A DNA stretch of 61,197 bases from NCBI GenBank assembly GCA_900542425.1, contig UQNQ01000009.1:1-61197 (forward strand). Direction: 5' to 3'. A program made the position numbers and the translations under genes. Source of the stretch: an uncultured Eubacteriales bacterium. GTDB lineage: Bacteria > Bacillota > Clostridia > Oscillospirales > CAG-272. How positions within the stretch are numbered: the stretch's first letter is position 1; each line of letters opens with the position of its first letter. This document shows positions 26,821 through 35,184 of the stretch, in pieces. Below the pieces are notes generated by a model, which was given only the letters and a program-made list of their open reading frames with translations, had not been told where the DNA came from and did not search any database.

Positions 26821-27292
26821 ATGAGTCCAGTGAATAATCAAAAGGCTTTATTCGTTCCACAAGCTCTGCGGACAAAGATTCGACAAGCTCCTTATCATAC
26901 ATATGAGAGCAAAGATACATAAGATCATAGCTGTCCTCTTCTGTGATGGCAACCGTCAGCTTGTCGATCTGGGAAAGATAATTGAGTCCTGAAATCAGCC
27001 AGTAAAAATTTTCATATTCGCGATAGGAGGAGAGCAAACAGAAGCTGCTCGCAGCATAAATATAACGCGCGGTCTCAATTTTATATTTTTCGATTTGGGC
27101 GGCATCGTACTCATCCAGCCGTTCCGCCGGGATCAAAATGCCGCTGAACTTCTGCAGATTGGATACAACATAGTTATCTGCAGTCTGCCGGTCCAGCTTA
27201 TATATCTCATTTTTATCGATCAACAAAACGGTAAGCGTAACAATTAAGGCAAAACAAAGAAGAAAACCTATAACAACAATCATTTTTTTCAT
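26819..27292 (-). CDS. Membrane-anchored protein of unknown function
   Basis: A 157-residue protein I do not recognise. An N-terminal signal anchor (MIVVIGFLLCFALIVTLTVLL) is followed by an extracellular, mostly helical domain rich in Tyr and Leu (YIYAASSFCLLSSYREYENFYW). No catalytic motif is seen. It starts three bases after the preceding secreted-protein gene, so the two form an operon. Its stop lies inside the terminator shared with the SanA-like gene. Confidence 0.7.
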   Translation of the reverse strand: MKKMIVVIGFLLCFALIVTLTVLLIDKNEIYKLDRQTADNYVVSNLQKFSGILIPAERLDEYDAAQIEKYKIETARYIYAASSFCLLSSYREYENFYWLISGLNYLSQIDKLTVAITEEDSYDLMYLCSHMYDKELVESLSAELVERIKPFDYSLDS

Positions 27293-27295
27293 AGC

Positions 27296-28183
27296 TTAAA
27301 AATCTGCACTGAAAGTCAAATATGGATTTGGACTCATGCGTTTAAAGAATGTGCTATAATCTACGCCGATTGACATATCCCCAAAGGATATGGAAGGAGA
27401 TACTCCAAACACTCCTTGTTGATGTAAATATTCCGCATTTACAGATAAAATAGTTGCTGTGGTATTATTAACTTCAGCTTTATATTGCAAATATCCACGA
27501 TGATTTATAAAAGAAATATATTGTGAACCTAATAGATTTTGCGTAATTGCTGTTCCATGTCCGGCGCTTATATACATTTCATCCGGCTCATTTATTTCCA
27601 TTGTTGACAAAGTGTTGAAATTGCTATAATAATCAGCTTTATACACATAATATACTTCATCAGAATCGCTAATTTGTGTAAGTTGATCGCAATGATTTAT
27701 TGCAAATACATCAATTCTACGATTAAGAGGTTCAATTAGCCATTCGAATCGTGCACCAATCATATATTCTCCGCCGCCGATACTGTACACTTCTACATAA
27801 TATGTAAGATAGCCATCTGTAGTAGTGACTTCATCTTTTATTTCATCTCCAGCCGCGCAAACAGAAATTCCATTGGTTGCGTTTTGAATGGAATTTACTG
27901 CTTCCATGCATTCCTCTTCCGTAATAGCAATCGAATTCTCTTCTGTTACTCGAAAAAATTTCTTTTCGGAACTGACAACAGCTTTTGCCTTGGCAAATTC
28001 TAAGATAGCCTCATCAGTTAAAAGATCATAAATTTCTTCAGTTGTCCATCCAGCATTTAGCAAAAATGATATTGCTTTTTGGCGTTTTACTGACAAATTT
28101 TCAGCATAAACAGAGAAACTCATCCCAAACAAGAAAACCACCGAAAGCAACGAACATATCATTTTAACACATGATTTCTTCAT
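27296..28183 (-). CDS. Secreted protein of unknown function
   Basis: A 295-residue exported protein not assigned to a family. A clear Sec signal peptide (about residues 1-28, MICSLLSVVFLFGMSFSVYAE) is followed by a helical stretch (SVKRQKAISFLLNAGWTTEEIYDLLTDE, of which the key part is SFLLNAGW) and a long beta-rich part with little charge. GGAGG lies before the ATG. The gene is visibly more A+T-rich than serS or mgsA, and it pairs with the anchored protein downstream. The pair might be a surface or secreted system acquired by transfer (inference). Confidence 0.72.
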   Translation of the reverse strand: MKKSCVKMICSLLSVVFLFGMSFSVYAENLSVKRQKAISFLLNAGWTTEEIYDLLTDEAILEFAKAKAVVSSEKKFFRVTEENSIAITEEECMEAVNSIQNATNGISVCAAGDEIKDEVTTTDGYLTYYVEVYSIGGGEYMIGARFEWLIEPLNRRIDVFAINHCDQLTQISDSDEVYYVYKADYYSNFNTLSTMEINEPDEMYISAGHGTAITQNLLGSQYISFINHRGYLQYKAEVNNTTATILSVNAEYLHQQGVFGVSPSISFGDMSIGVDYSTFFKRMSPNPYLTFSADF

Positions 28184-28372
28184 ATTTTTTCCTCCATTTA
28201 TATTTTTTCCTATTGTAATAATAATATAGCACTTCTTCCATTGTCTGTCAATAGAAAAGTAGCATTCATTTGACTTAAAAATATTTTTCTATCAAAAAAA
28301 TATATAAATTTAAGAAAACCCGTATAAATTATAAACAAGTTTAACTATAAATTTGCTGCACAAAGCAAAAAC

Positions 28373-28414
28373 AAAAATCCCACCAAAGACATGTTCGCCT
28401 TTGCTGGGATTTTT
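28373..28414 (-). terminator. Terminator of the DUF2500 gene
   Basis: AAAAATCCCA-c-CAAAG pairs with CTTTG-c-TGGGATTTTT. Confidence 0.82.
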
Positions 28415-28445
28415 ACATAAACTAATGGAAAGGGGATGTATGCGT

Positions 28446-28835
28446 TTAATCCGCGGAAAATCCGTAAAAATTTCCGTTTGCCGTCGCTATCGTTCCCGTT
28501 TGCCCTTCATAAACAGAAAGGTATAAGTCCTCCCATACTGGATATTCGACAGTCTTGCCGTCTTCCGTCTGAAACGTTACAAAAAAATGTTTGTCATGAA
28601 GCGGCGAACTGCATCTGGATGCCTCGGCGTAGCAGTGTTTTTTTAACACGACGGCGCTTTGTTCAAAAAGCTCCGGTTCTTCCGAAGGCGTATCCATTTT
28701 TTCCAACGCTTTTTTTGCTTCTCGATGAGACTGGATAGGCATCCATATGAAGACAATCAGAATCGCAAAAACGATGCCGAACAAAACGTAGATTCCTATA
28801 TCATCTCCCGCAAAGCCAGAAGCAATTATGTGCAT
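28446..28835 (-). CDS. DUF2500-like membrane protein
   Basis: A 129-residue protein with one N-terminal transmembrane helix (DIGIYVLFGIVFAILIVFIW) and a small beta domain. The domain contains AVVLKKH, HFFVTFQTEDGKTVEYPVWEDLYLSVYEGQTG and a GNFYGF end, the pattern of DUF2500 (YhhM-like) proteins. The function is unknown. AAGGAG precedes the ATG. It lies directly downstream of serS but has its own terminator. Confidence 0.78.
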   Translation of the reverse strand: MHIIASGFAGDDIGIYVLFGIVFAILIVFIWMPIQSHREAKKALEKMDTPSEEPELFEQSAVVLKKHCYAEASRCSSPLHDKHFFVTFQTEDGKTVEYPVWEDLYLSVYEGQTGTIATANGNFYGFSAD

Positions 28836-28948
28836 ACACCTTCTCCTTTTTATAAAACGTATTTCAAGAGTTTCTGAAAAATGTTCCCTGCAGCGCCCGT
28901 AGCCATCGTCATCGGCTTCCGTTTCATGGCGGACAGTCTGTTTTCTGT

Positions 28949-30238
28949 TTAATGCTTCGGGATTAGTTTATCCATTCCGCCCATATAGGGACGCAGTGCC
29001 GCCGGTACATTGACGGAACCATCGGCATTCAGGTTGTTTTCCAAGAAAGCAATGAGCATCCTTGGAGGTGCCACAACCGTATTGTTGAGCGTGTGTGCAA
29101 GATATTTTTTCCCGTCCGCACCCGCCACGCGGATCTTCAAGCGTCTTGCCTGCGCGTCGCCGAGATTGGAACAGCTTCCGACCTCAAAATATTTTTTCTG
29201 GCGAGGCGACCATGCCTCAACATCAACGGATTTGACCTTGAGATCGGCAAGATCGCCGGAACAGCATTCCAGCGTTCGCACCGGAATATCCATCGAACGG
29301 AAGAGATCAACAGTGTTCTGCCAAAGCTTATCGAACCACATTTTGCTTTCGTCAGGACGGCAGACAACAATCATTTCCTGTTTTTCGAACTGATGAATAC
29401 GGTAAACGCCGCGTTCCTCAATTCCATGTGCGCCTTTTTCTTTCCGGAAGCAGGGCGAATAGCTGGTAAGCGTATAGGGAAGTGCCTTTTCATCAAGGAT
29501 CTGATCGATGAATTTCCCAATCATGGAATGTTCGCTCGTCCCGATAAGATATAGATCCTCTCCTTCAATTTTATACATCATAGCATCCATTTCCGCAAAG
29601 CTCATAACGCCTGTCACAACATTCGAGCGAATCATAAACGGCGGCACGCAATAGGTAAACCCGCGTCCGATCATAAAATCACGGGCATAGCTGATAACGG
29701 CGGAATGTAATCTTGCGATATCCCCCATCAGATAATAGAAGCCATTTCCGGCGACACGGCGCGCGGAATCCAAATCAAGCCCGTCAAAACGTTCCATGAT
29801 ATCGGTATGATATGGGATCTCAAAATCCGGCACAAACGGCTCCCCGAAGCGCTGTACCTCCACATTTTCACTGTCGTTTCTTCCAATTGGCACCGAGGGA
29901 TCGATAATATTCGGAATCGTCATCATGATTTTCGTGATTTTTTCCTCGAGTTCCGCTTCCTTGGCCTCCAGTGCCGCAAGTGCCTCAGAATTTTCCGTCA
30001 CCTGACGTTTTGCCTCTTCCGCTTCCGCTTTTTTCCCCTGTGCCATATAAGCGCCAATCATTTTGGAAACTTTGTTGCGGTTGGCGCGCAGCGCATCCGC
30101 ATCTCCCTTGGCCTTGCGGTTTTCCTCATCAAGAGCAATTACCTCGTCAACCAACGGAAGCTTGGCGTCCTGAAACTTATTTCGGATATTCTGTTTTACG
30201 ACCTCGGGATTTTCTCTCAAAAATTTCAAATCAAGCAT
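28949..30238 (-). CDS. serS: Seryl-tRNA synthetase
   Basis: Charges tRNA-Ser and tRNA-Sec with serine. The N-terminal coiled-coil arm (about residues 1-105, two long charged helices including KAEAEEAKRQ and LAALEAKEAELEEKI) is followed by the class II core. The core has FRKEKGAHGIEERGVYRIHQF (motif 2) and NNTVVAPPRMLIAFLENN (motif 3). The motif 3 region departs from the common GRTLVAILEN form and belongs to a variant seen in some anaerobes (recollection, not checked). At 429 residues it is full length. A T-box leader precedes it, so expression rises when tRNA-Ser is uncharged. Confidence 0.96.
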   Translation of the reverse strand: MLDLKFLRENPEVVKQNIRNKFQDAKLPLVDEVIALDEENRKAKGDADALRANRNKVSKMIGAYMAQGKKAEAEEAKRQVTENSEALAALEAKEAELEEKITKIMMTIPNIIDPSVPIGRNDSENVEVQRFGEPFVPDFEIPYHTDIMERFDGLDLDSARRVAGNGFYYLMGDIARLHSAVISYARDFMIGRGFTYCVPPFMIRSNVVTGVMSFAEMDAMMYKIEGEDLYLIGTSEHSMIGKFIDQILDEKALPYTLTSYSPCFRKEKGAHGIEERGVYRIHQFEKQEMIVVCRPDESKMWFDKLWQNTVDLFRSMDIPVRTLECCSGDLADLKVKSVDVEAWSPRQKKYFEVGSCSNLGDAQARRLKIRVAGADGKKYLAHTLNNTVVAPPRMLIAFLENNLNADGSVNVPAALRPYMGGMDKLIPKH

Positions 30239-30261
30239 ATTTGTTCTCCTTCATTTTTGAA

Positions 30262-30485
30262 AATAAAAAAGCCTTCTCCTCCCTTTTTATGGGACGAAAA
30301 GACTCCGTGTTGCCACCCAAATTGCCGAGGATTTTTCCCCGACCACTCAAATGTATGATAAGGGATACAGCCCCGCAGATTTCTCTGCCTGCTCCGGAAG
30401 CGGACAGAACAGAGCGCATCTCCGGCTTGCACCACCCGCCGGTTCTCTTGGCATGCGGTATCTGAACTGTTTTCCATCATCACAA
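30262..30485 (-). promoter_or_regulatory. T-box riboswitch of serS
   Basis: The minus strand carries the T-box core GGGTGGCAACACGGAG at about 30304-30319. It is followed by a terminator (AGTCTTTTCGTCCC pairing with GGGAGGAGAAGGCT, then T6). The 150-nt segment upstream can form the stem I arm. Pairing of the GGCAAC bulge region with an uncharged tRNA 3' end should favour antitermination. The specifier is expected to be a Ser codon but was not assigned. Confidence 0.88.
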
Positions 30486-30498
30486 ATCTTTTTGTTTT

Positions 30499-30527
30499 AT
30501 TATAATGCTTTTTTTCTTCAAATGCAA
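30499..30527 (-). promoter_or_regulatory. Promoter of the serS T-box transcript
   Basis: On the minus strand TTGCAT, exact 17-bp spacer, TATAAT. Confidence 0.75.
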
Positions 30528-30619
30528 GAGTTTTCCTGAAATATTTCATTTTTTTGCTTGTTATCCGAACATCTATCAAAAGTCTTTACAAAAAAATCAC
30601 AGTTTATGTATGGCTTTTC

Positions 30620-30648
30620 TTGATTTTTAACTTTGTGCGTGTTATAAT
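30620..30648 (+). promoter_or_regulatory. Promoter of the UroD-fold gene
   Basis: TTGATT, exact 17-bp spacer, TATAAT. Confidence 0.7.
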
Positions 30649-30727
30649 AAATTTCGTAATATCAATCTGTATATAAAAAGTATAAGTTTTTTCTATACCG
30701 GAGAATTCCGGAGAAAGGCAATCTTTT

Positions 30728-31732
30728 ATGAAAAATGTCGAACGCTTCAATGCCGTTTTGAATTTTGAGAAGCCCGACAGACTCCCGGTTATCGAATGGG
30801 CAGGCTGGTGGGGCGACACACTGAACCGCTGGTATAACGAAGGGCTTTCCCGTGATATTCCTTGGGACAGAATCCAGACGCATCTCGGATTGGATTTTAT
30901 CCGCAGAATCTGGATGCCGCTCGAAACGCCGGATTGTCCCAGCCCCGCATCGCATGGTGCGCCGCTGATTTACACGGAAGAGGATTATGACAACTTTAAG
31001 CAATACCTTTACCCGAATGAGACACATAAAAACTGGCAGAACAAGATCGGAATTCTGAAAAGCTTACAGGAGGAGCATGACCGTGGAGACGCCGTGCTAT
31101 GGTATTCCTATGACGGCTTTTTCTGGTTCCCGCGCGTGCTGCTCGGCATCGAAAATCATCTCTACTCTTTTTATGACGAGCCGGAACTCTATCATCGGAT
31201 TTGCTCGGATCTTGCCGACTATATTCTCAGCCAGCTTCCGATCATCTATTCGATTTGCAGTCCGGAATTTATGGTCATTTCAGAGGATATGAGCTATAAC
31301 AACGGACCGATGCTTTCTGAGGAGCTGTTCAATGAATTCATGCTTCCCTATTACCAGCGCATCATTCCTGAGATCAAAAAACACGGAACAAAAGTGATTA
31401 TTGACAGTGACGGCGATATCTCCATGATGATTCCGTGGTTCCGCCGCGCAGGAATTGACGGCGTACTTCCGCTCGAACGGCAGGCGGGTGTGGACGTAAA
31501 CAGATTGCGCACGATGTACCCTGACTTCCTATTTATCGGTGGGTTTGATAAAATGACCATGCCCAAGGGTGAAGAAGCCATGCGGGCAGAATTTGAGAGA
31601 CTGCTCCCCGCGATGAAGCAAGGCGGTTTCATTCCGTCCTGCGACCATCAAACGCCCCCCGGTGTTTCGCTTGAAAATTACCGTATTTATGTACGTCTTC
31701 TAAAAGAGTATGCGGAAAAAGCCGCTCAATAA
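30728..31732 (+). CDS. Uroporphyrinogen decarboxylase-fold protein (methyltransferase-like)
   Basis: A 334-residue TIM-barrel protein of the UroD/MtaA/CmuA family. It has the family start (ERFNAVLNFEKPDRLPVIEW) and a SEDMSYNNGPMLSEELFNEFMLPYY segment. A HGTKVIIDSDGD strand, GIDGVLPLERQAGVD, and a late SCDHQTPPGVSLENY motif follow, where Cys and His could bind zinc. True HemE is unlikely: no haem genes lie nearby and the arginines expected at the N terminus are missing. Relatives move methyl groups between corrinoid proteins and thiols or folates. A B12-binding corrinoid protein is encoded about 24 kb away and may be its partner (inference). AGAAAGG precedes the ATG; it appears monocistronic. 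Confidence 0.85.
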   Translation: MKNVERFNAVLNFEKPDRLPVIEWAGWWGDTLNRWYNEGLSRDIPWDRIQTHLGLDFIRRIWMPLETPDCPSPASHGAPLIYTEEDYDNFKQYLYPNETHKNWQNKIGILKSLQEEHDRGDAVLWYSYDGFFWFPRVLLGIENHLYSFYDEPELYHRICSDLADYILSQLPIIYSICSPEFMVISEDMSYNNGPMLSEELFNEFMLPYYQRIIPEIKKHGTKVIIDSDGDISMMIPWFRRAGIDGVLPLERQAGVDVNRLRTMYPDFLFIGGFDKMTMPKGEEAMRAEFERLLPAMKQGGFIPSCDHQTPPGVSLENYRIYVRLLKEYAEKAAQ

Positions 31733-31825
31733 TTCGATTGAGCCATTAAAATTATGCAATTTGTACAATTTTTTTTGCTGAAATTGTAGAATAAGCAGAA
31801 TATTTTTAATTTATAAAAGTAAGAT

Positions 31826-31855
31826 TTGATTTATACGACATATCGGTGGTATAAT
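31826..31855 (+). promoter_or_regulatory. Promoter of the binding-protein gene
   Basis: TTGATT, 18-bp spacer, TATAAT; leaves a leader of about 180 nt with no recognised motif. Confidence 0.55.
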
Positions 31856-32040
31856 ATTATCTATCATCTGTTTTATGAATTCAGTTTTGTTTCATAAGTT
31901 TTAATAAAAACCGAAATGACAAATGGATACGCCAGTCAAAACAGCAAATTCATTAAGCCGTTTCGGCAGGAGAGGTTCTCTCAGCCTAGAGGGATTTATG
32001 TCCCTTTATATGAAAATGAATTTCGGAGGAACATGCAAGA

Positions 32041-33909
32041 ATGAAAAAAGTACTCGCTTTCATCCTCGCGCTCGCCATGTGTATGGTGTTTACCGTCGGA
32101 TGTACCAAAATAGCAAAAGACGATCCGGCGCAAAAAGGCGCGGAATTTGAGATTTACATGGGTACAAAGGTCATGGATTTGGACCCTGCAATCGCCTACA
32201 CGGATGAAAATGCCGTAAAAATTCTCAGTCTGATTTTCGAAGGACTGACAAGAATTAAGGAAAACGGCAAGATAGAAAAGGCGCTTGCAAAAAAATGGGA
32301 AATCATTGAAGATCCTCAAACCGGCGAACAAAGTCTTGAGATCACCATCAAGGATACCTATTGGAGCGACGGTTCCGTTGTACAGGCGAACGACATCGTT
32401 TATGCGTGGAAACGGATTCTCGATCCCTCCTTCGAGTCTGCTGCCGCATCGATGCTCTACTGTATCAAAGGCGCCAAAGATGCGAAGCTTGGGCTCATCT
32501 CCATTGACGATATCGGCCTATACTCCATTTCAACAACAAAACTTGTCGTCGAATTTGAAGAAGGAACCGATATTGACGAATTCCTTTACAACACTGCAAG
32601 CCCCGCTTTGGTTCCGCTTCGCGAAAATAAAGTTGCCTCTTATCCGGATACTTGGTCCAAGAGTGCAACCGACCTTTCCACAAACGGTCCGTTCCGTGTA
32701 AAAAAATTCTCAAGCGACCCAACAGAACAGGTCATCCTCGAACGTTCTAAATATTATTATTTGTCGCAGGAAGTACAAACCGAGGCGATCGACAAATATG
32801 TGACGCCTTACCGCATCACCATCCGTTATGACGTTCCGCTCGATAAATCCGTGGTTTATTCGTCGGCAAGTACGGATGTGCTGACTATGTTCAATAACAA
32901 AGAGCTTTTCTATGTTTCCGGACTCACAGCTTCCACAGTTTCAGCATACGGAAAGTCTGTCAAGACAGAAGAGGAAGCATCTACCTTTGTTTATTATTTC
33001 AATTTGAACTCCGGTGAAAACGCGGAGCTGTTCCAAAACGCTGCCGCACGACAGGCGCTTTCCATGGCACTTGACAGAAATTATATCGCTGAAATCATCG
33101 GATGCGGTACAGAAGCCGCTACGGGACTTTTGAATGATAAAGTATTCAACACCAAGAGAGGAACCTCTTTCCGTAAGGAAGGCGGCGAAATCATAAGCGC
33201 CGCGGGCGATATCGAAGGAGCAAAAAAACTTTTAGAGGAAAATGACATCTGGCCGGAAGATTATGATGACATTTATATCGTCATCAGACAAGATGAAACA
33301 AATGACAGCTATCAGTCTCAGCAAATGGGATATATCAGCAAAGAGAAAGCCATCGCGCAATATACGGAAACTGTATGGGAAGAACTTGGCTTTAATGTTG
33401 TCGTCAATTCCGCATCCTCCGAGACATATGAAGAAATTTATGAAACAGGCGATTATGATGTGATCGGACTGGACTATCAAATGCTCTCCGTATATCCGAT
33501 TTATAATCTCACCTCCTTTACAAAAGCTTATAACGGAGGTGTTCGGCTTGTCACTTCCGGAGATCCGGACTTCGACGAAAGTCTCGGAGAAACCATGTAC
33601 TATGTGAACAACACACATATGACTGGTTATTATAATCCGGAATTTGATGCTTTGATCGAATCCGCCTTTGCAGAGACAGATACGAAAAAAAGAGCAGAAA
33701 TCCTTCATGAGGCAGAAGAACTTCTTGTTCATGACGCCGTAGTGGTTCCGATTCTGTTCAATGCCAACGCTTATGTCGTTTCCGGAGAACTTTCCAAGGT
33801 ATCCACCAATTACTGGGGAGCACAAATTTTCACCAAAGCAGAACTGAAAAACTATGTTCAGTATCTTCCTTCTGTGAGAAACGCCTCCACTGACGAAGAT
33901 GAACAATAA
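32041..33909 (+). CDS. Oligopeptide-type ABC transporter substrate-binding lipoprotein
   Basis: A 622-residue family 5 extracellular solute-binding protein (OppA-like). The lipoprotein signal peptide ends in FTVGC, with the Cys at residue 20 as the lipid site. The mature part has the family marks: MDLDPAIAYTDENA, IFEGLTRIKENG, YTWSDGS-type loop (TYWSDGSVVQANDIVYAWKR, key SDGS and DIVYAWKR), NGPFRVKK, and ARQALSMALDRNYI. It binds peptides or similar solutes for import, but no permease or ATPase genes are adjacent, so it is an orphan. GGAGG lies before the ATG and a strong terminator follows. Confidence 0.92.
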   Translation: MKKVLAFILALAMCMVFTVGCTKIAKDDPAQKGAEFEIYMGTKVMDLDPAIAYTDENAVKILSLIFEGLTRIKENGKIEKALAKKWEIIEDPQTGEQSLEITIKDTYWSDGSVVQANDIVYAWKRILDPSFESAAASMLYCIKGAKDAKLGLISIDDIGLYSISTTKLVVEFEEGTDIDEFLYNTASPALVPLRENKVASYPDTWSKSATDLSTNGPFRVKKFSSDPTEQVILERSKYYYLSQEVQTEAIDKYVTPYRITIRYDVPLDKSVVYSSASTDVLTMFNNKELFYVSGLTASTVSAYGKSVKTEEEASTFVYYFNLNSGENAELFQNAAARQALSMALDRNYIAEIIGCGTEAATGLLNDKVFNTKRGTSFRKEGGEIISAAGDIEGAKKLLEENDIWPEDYDDIYIVIRQDETNDSYQSQQMGYISKEKAIAQYTETVWEELGFNVVVNSASSETYEEIYETGDYDVIGLDYQMLSVYPIYNLTSFTKAYNGGVRLVTSGDPDFDESLGETMYYVNNTHMTGYYNPEFDALIESAFAETDTKKRAEILHEAEELLVHDAVVVPILFNANAYVVSGELSKVSTNYWGAQIFTKAELKNYVQYLPSVRNASTDEDEQ

Positions 33910-33918
33910 GACAAAAAT

Positions 33919-33955
33919 AAAAAAGGGAGACGGCACAGCCGTTCTCCCTTTTTTT
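33919..33955. terminator. Terminator between convergent genes
   Basis: AAAAAAGGGAGA plus CGGC pair with GCCG plus TCTCCCTTTTTT. Confidence 0.9.
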
Positions 33956-33964
33956 ATCCTACAT

Positions 33965-34351
33965 CTACAAAATCCCGTTCAACGTAAAGCTTTCCAATGT
34001 TTTCAGCCGTTCAATTCCATCACAGAAAGCTTGCCTTGCAATGGTAAAATCATCTGCGTTTCCATTCTGAAAGCTGACATACATCGTCACCGCCGCATCA
34101 TCTGCCCGATCGATATTTTCATATCCGGACGTAAAGGCAATTCGATTAAAGTTTTTATCCCAAAGCTGCCATAAAGCTTCCATCTGTTCCTTTGTGGCAG
34201 GATCATTTTCATCAAAAGCGTCAGCATCAGCAGGAAGTGCTTCCGCAAGTTCCAAAAGATCATCAAGCTTGGCACTGATACAAACCGAATTCCAAACAAC
34301 GAAGCCAAAAGCAAGACTGGCAAGGATAAGAGAAACGATAAAGGTTTTCAT
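33965..34351 (-). CDS. DUF4363 family protein
   Basis: A 128-residue protein with an N-terminal transmembrane helix (FIVSLILASLAFGFVVWNS) and an extracellular helical domain. The pattern LDDLLELAEALP, WQLWDKNF and ARQAFCDGIERLKTLESF fits DUF4363. It starts three bases after the DUF421 gene; the two families are often neighbours in Bacillota (recollection). The function is unknown; an accessory role for the DUF421 membrane protein is a reasonable guess. Confidence 0.8.
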   Translation of the reverse strand: MKTFIVSLILASLAFGFVVWNSVCISAKLDDLLELAEALPADADAFDENDPATKEQMEALWQLWDKNFNRIAFTSGYENIDRADDAAVTMYVSFQNGNADDFTIARQAFCDGIERLKTLESFTLNGIL

Positions 34352-34354
34352 CTT

Positions 34355-35029
34355 TTATCTCTCCTTTTTTACGATTTTGATGTCATCTTTGTCGTTTACT
34401 GTCATCAAAAACACATTCTTCATATCGGAGATATGCCTTTTTCGAAGCTGTTCTTCAACCCATTCCTGGCTTTTCCCTGTATTTTTCAATGCATAATCCA
34501 TAATATGCCCGTCAATGATAACGGAATGTGATACACCAGCACCATCTCCTGTCAGCTTCAAATCGGAAAGCGTTACCTGTTTTCCACTATCCTTGGGAAA
34601 AACGGAAATTTGCCCGTTCTGTTCAAGAATCGCATACTCCACCTCATCGGGAGACGCAATATTTTTTAATCTCAGTTCACATAAAAGGTCATCCATACTA
34701 AGCCTCATTTTCATCATTTCCTCTTGATTGATAACCCCTTTTCGAATGATGATACTTGGTTTTCCGTCAAGAATGCTTTTGATCGCCGCACTTTTGGTCG
34801 CGAGAAAAGACATAATAATCTCAAGACTGATAATGACAACAATCGGTACAACAGAATATAAAAACGGAATATTGGCATTTGTCAGCGGATACGAGGCAAT
34901 CTCGGAAAGCAAGATGGTTGTGACAAGCTCAGAAAGCTGAATTTCTCCGATCTGTCTTTTTCCGGAAAAACGCATCGCTCCAATCAACAGAAGATAAATC
35001 AGAATTGTTCTGATAAAAATAGCTGCCAT
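34355..35029 (-). CDS. DUF421 (YetF-like) membrane protein
   Basis: About 224 residues. Three transmembrane helices at the N terminus carry the family motif IGAMRFSGKRQIGEIQLSELVTTIL. A cytoplasmic beta domain follows with IIIRKGVINQEEM, LSMDDLLCELR and EYAILEQNGQISVF. YetF and relatives are linked to sporulation and membrane stress; the biochemical role is not settled. The frame could extend to 35185, but that N terminus is not family-like and would collide with the hprK promoter. GGGAG just ahead of the ATG at 35029 supports the short form. It diverges from hprK. Confidence 0.87.
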   Translation of the reverse strand: MAAIFIRTILIYLLLIGAMRFSGKRQIGEIQLSELVTTILLSEIASYPLTNANIPFLYSVVPIVVIISLEIIMSFLATKSAAIKSILDGKPSIIIRKGVINQEEMMKMRLSMDDLLCELRLKNIASPDEVEYAILEQNGQISVFPKDSGKQVTLSDLKLTGDGAGVSHSVIIDGHIMDYALKNTGKSQEWVEEQLRKRHISDMKNVFLMTVNDKDDIKIVKKER

Positions 35030-35104
35030 GATGCTCTCCCACGTCATTCGGCACTGAAGCCTTTTGTTATATTTATTATTTATTGGAAATGTTGAAAATA
35101 TTTG

Positions 35105-35133
35105 TTGAAAAAATTTCCGTTTTCGGTTATAAT
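35105..35133 (+). promoter_or_regulatory. Promoter of hprK
   Basis: TTGAAA, exact 17-bp spacer, TATAAT. Confidence 0.7.
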
Positions 35134-35184
35134 GATAACTGAGTATATGATAACAAGCGAAGCTGTCTTGGGAAGGAGTATGCA

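Noticed and set aside
30231..30579. Short frames upstream of serS
   Set aside because: They fall in the serS T-box leader.
30728..31732. HemE (haem synthesis) assignment
   Set aside because: No haem genes nearby and the expected N-terminal arginine pattern is missing; the broader UroD-fold family name is safer.
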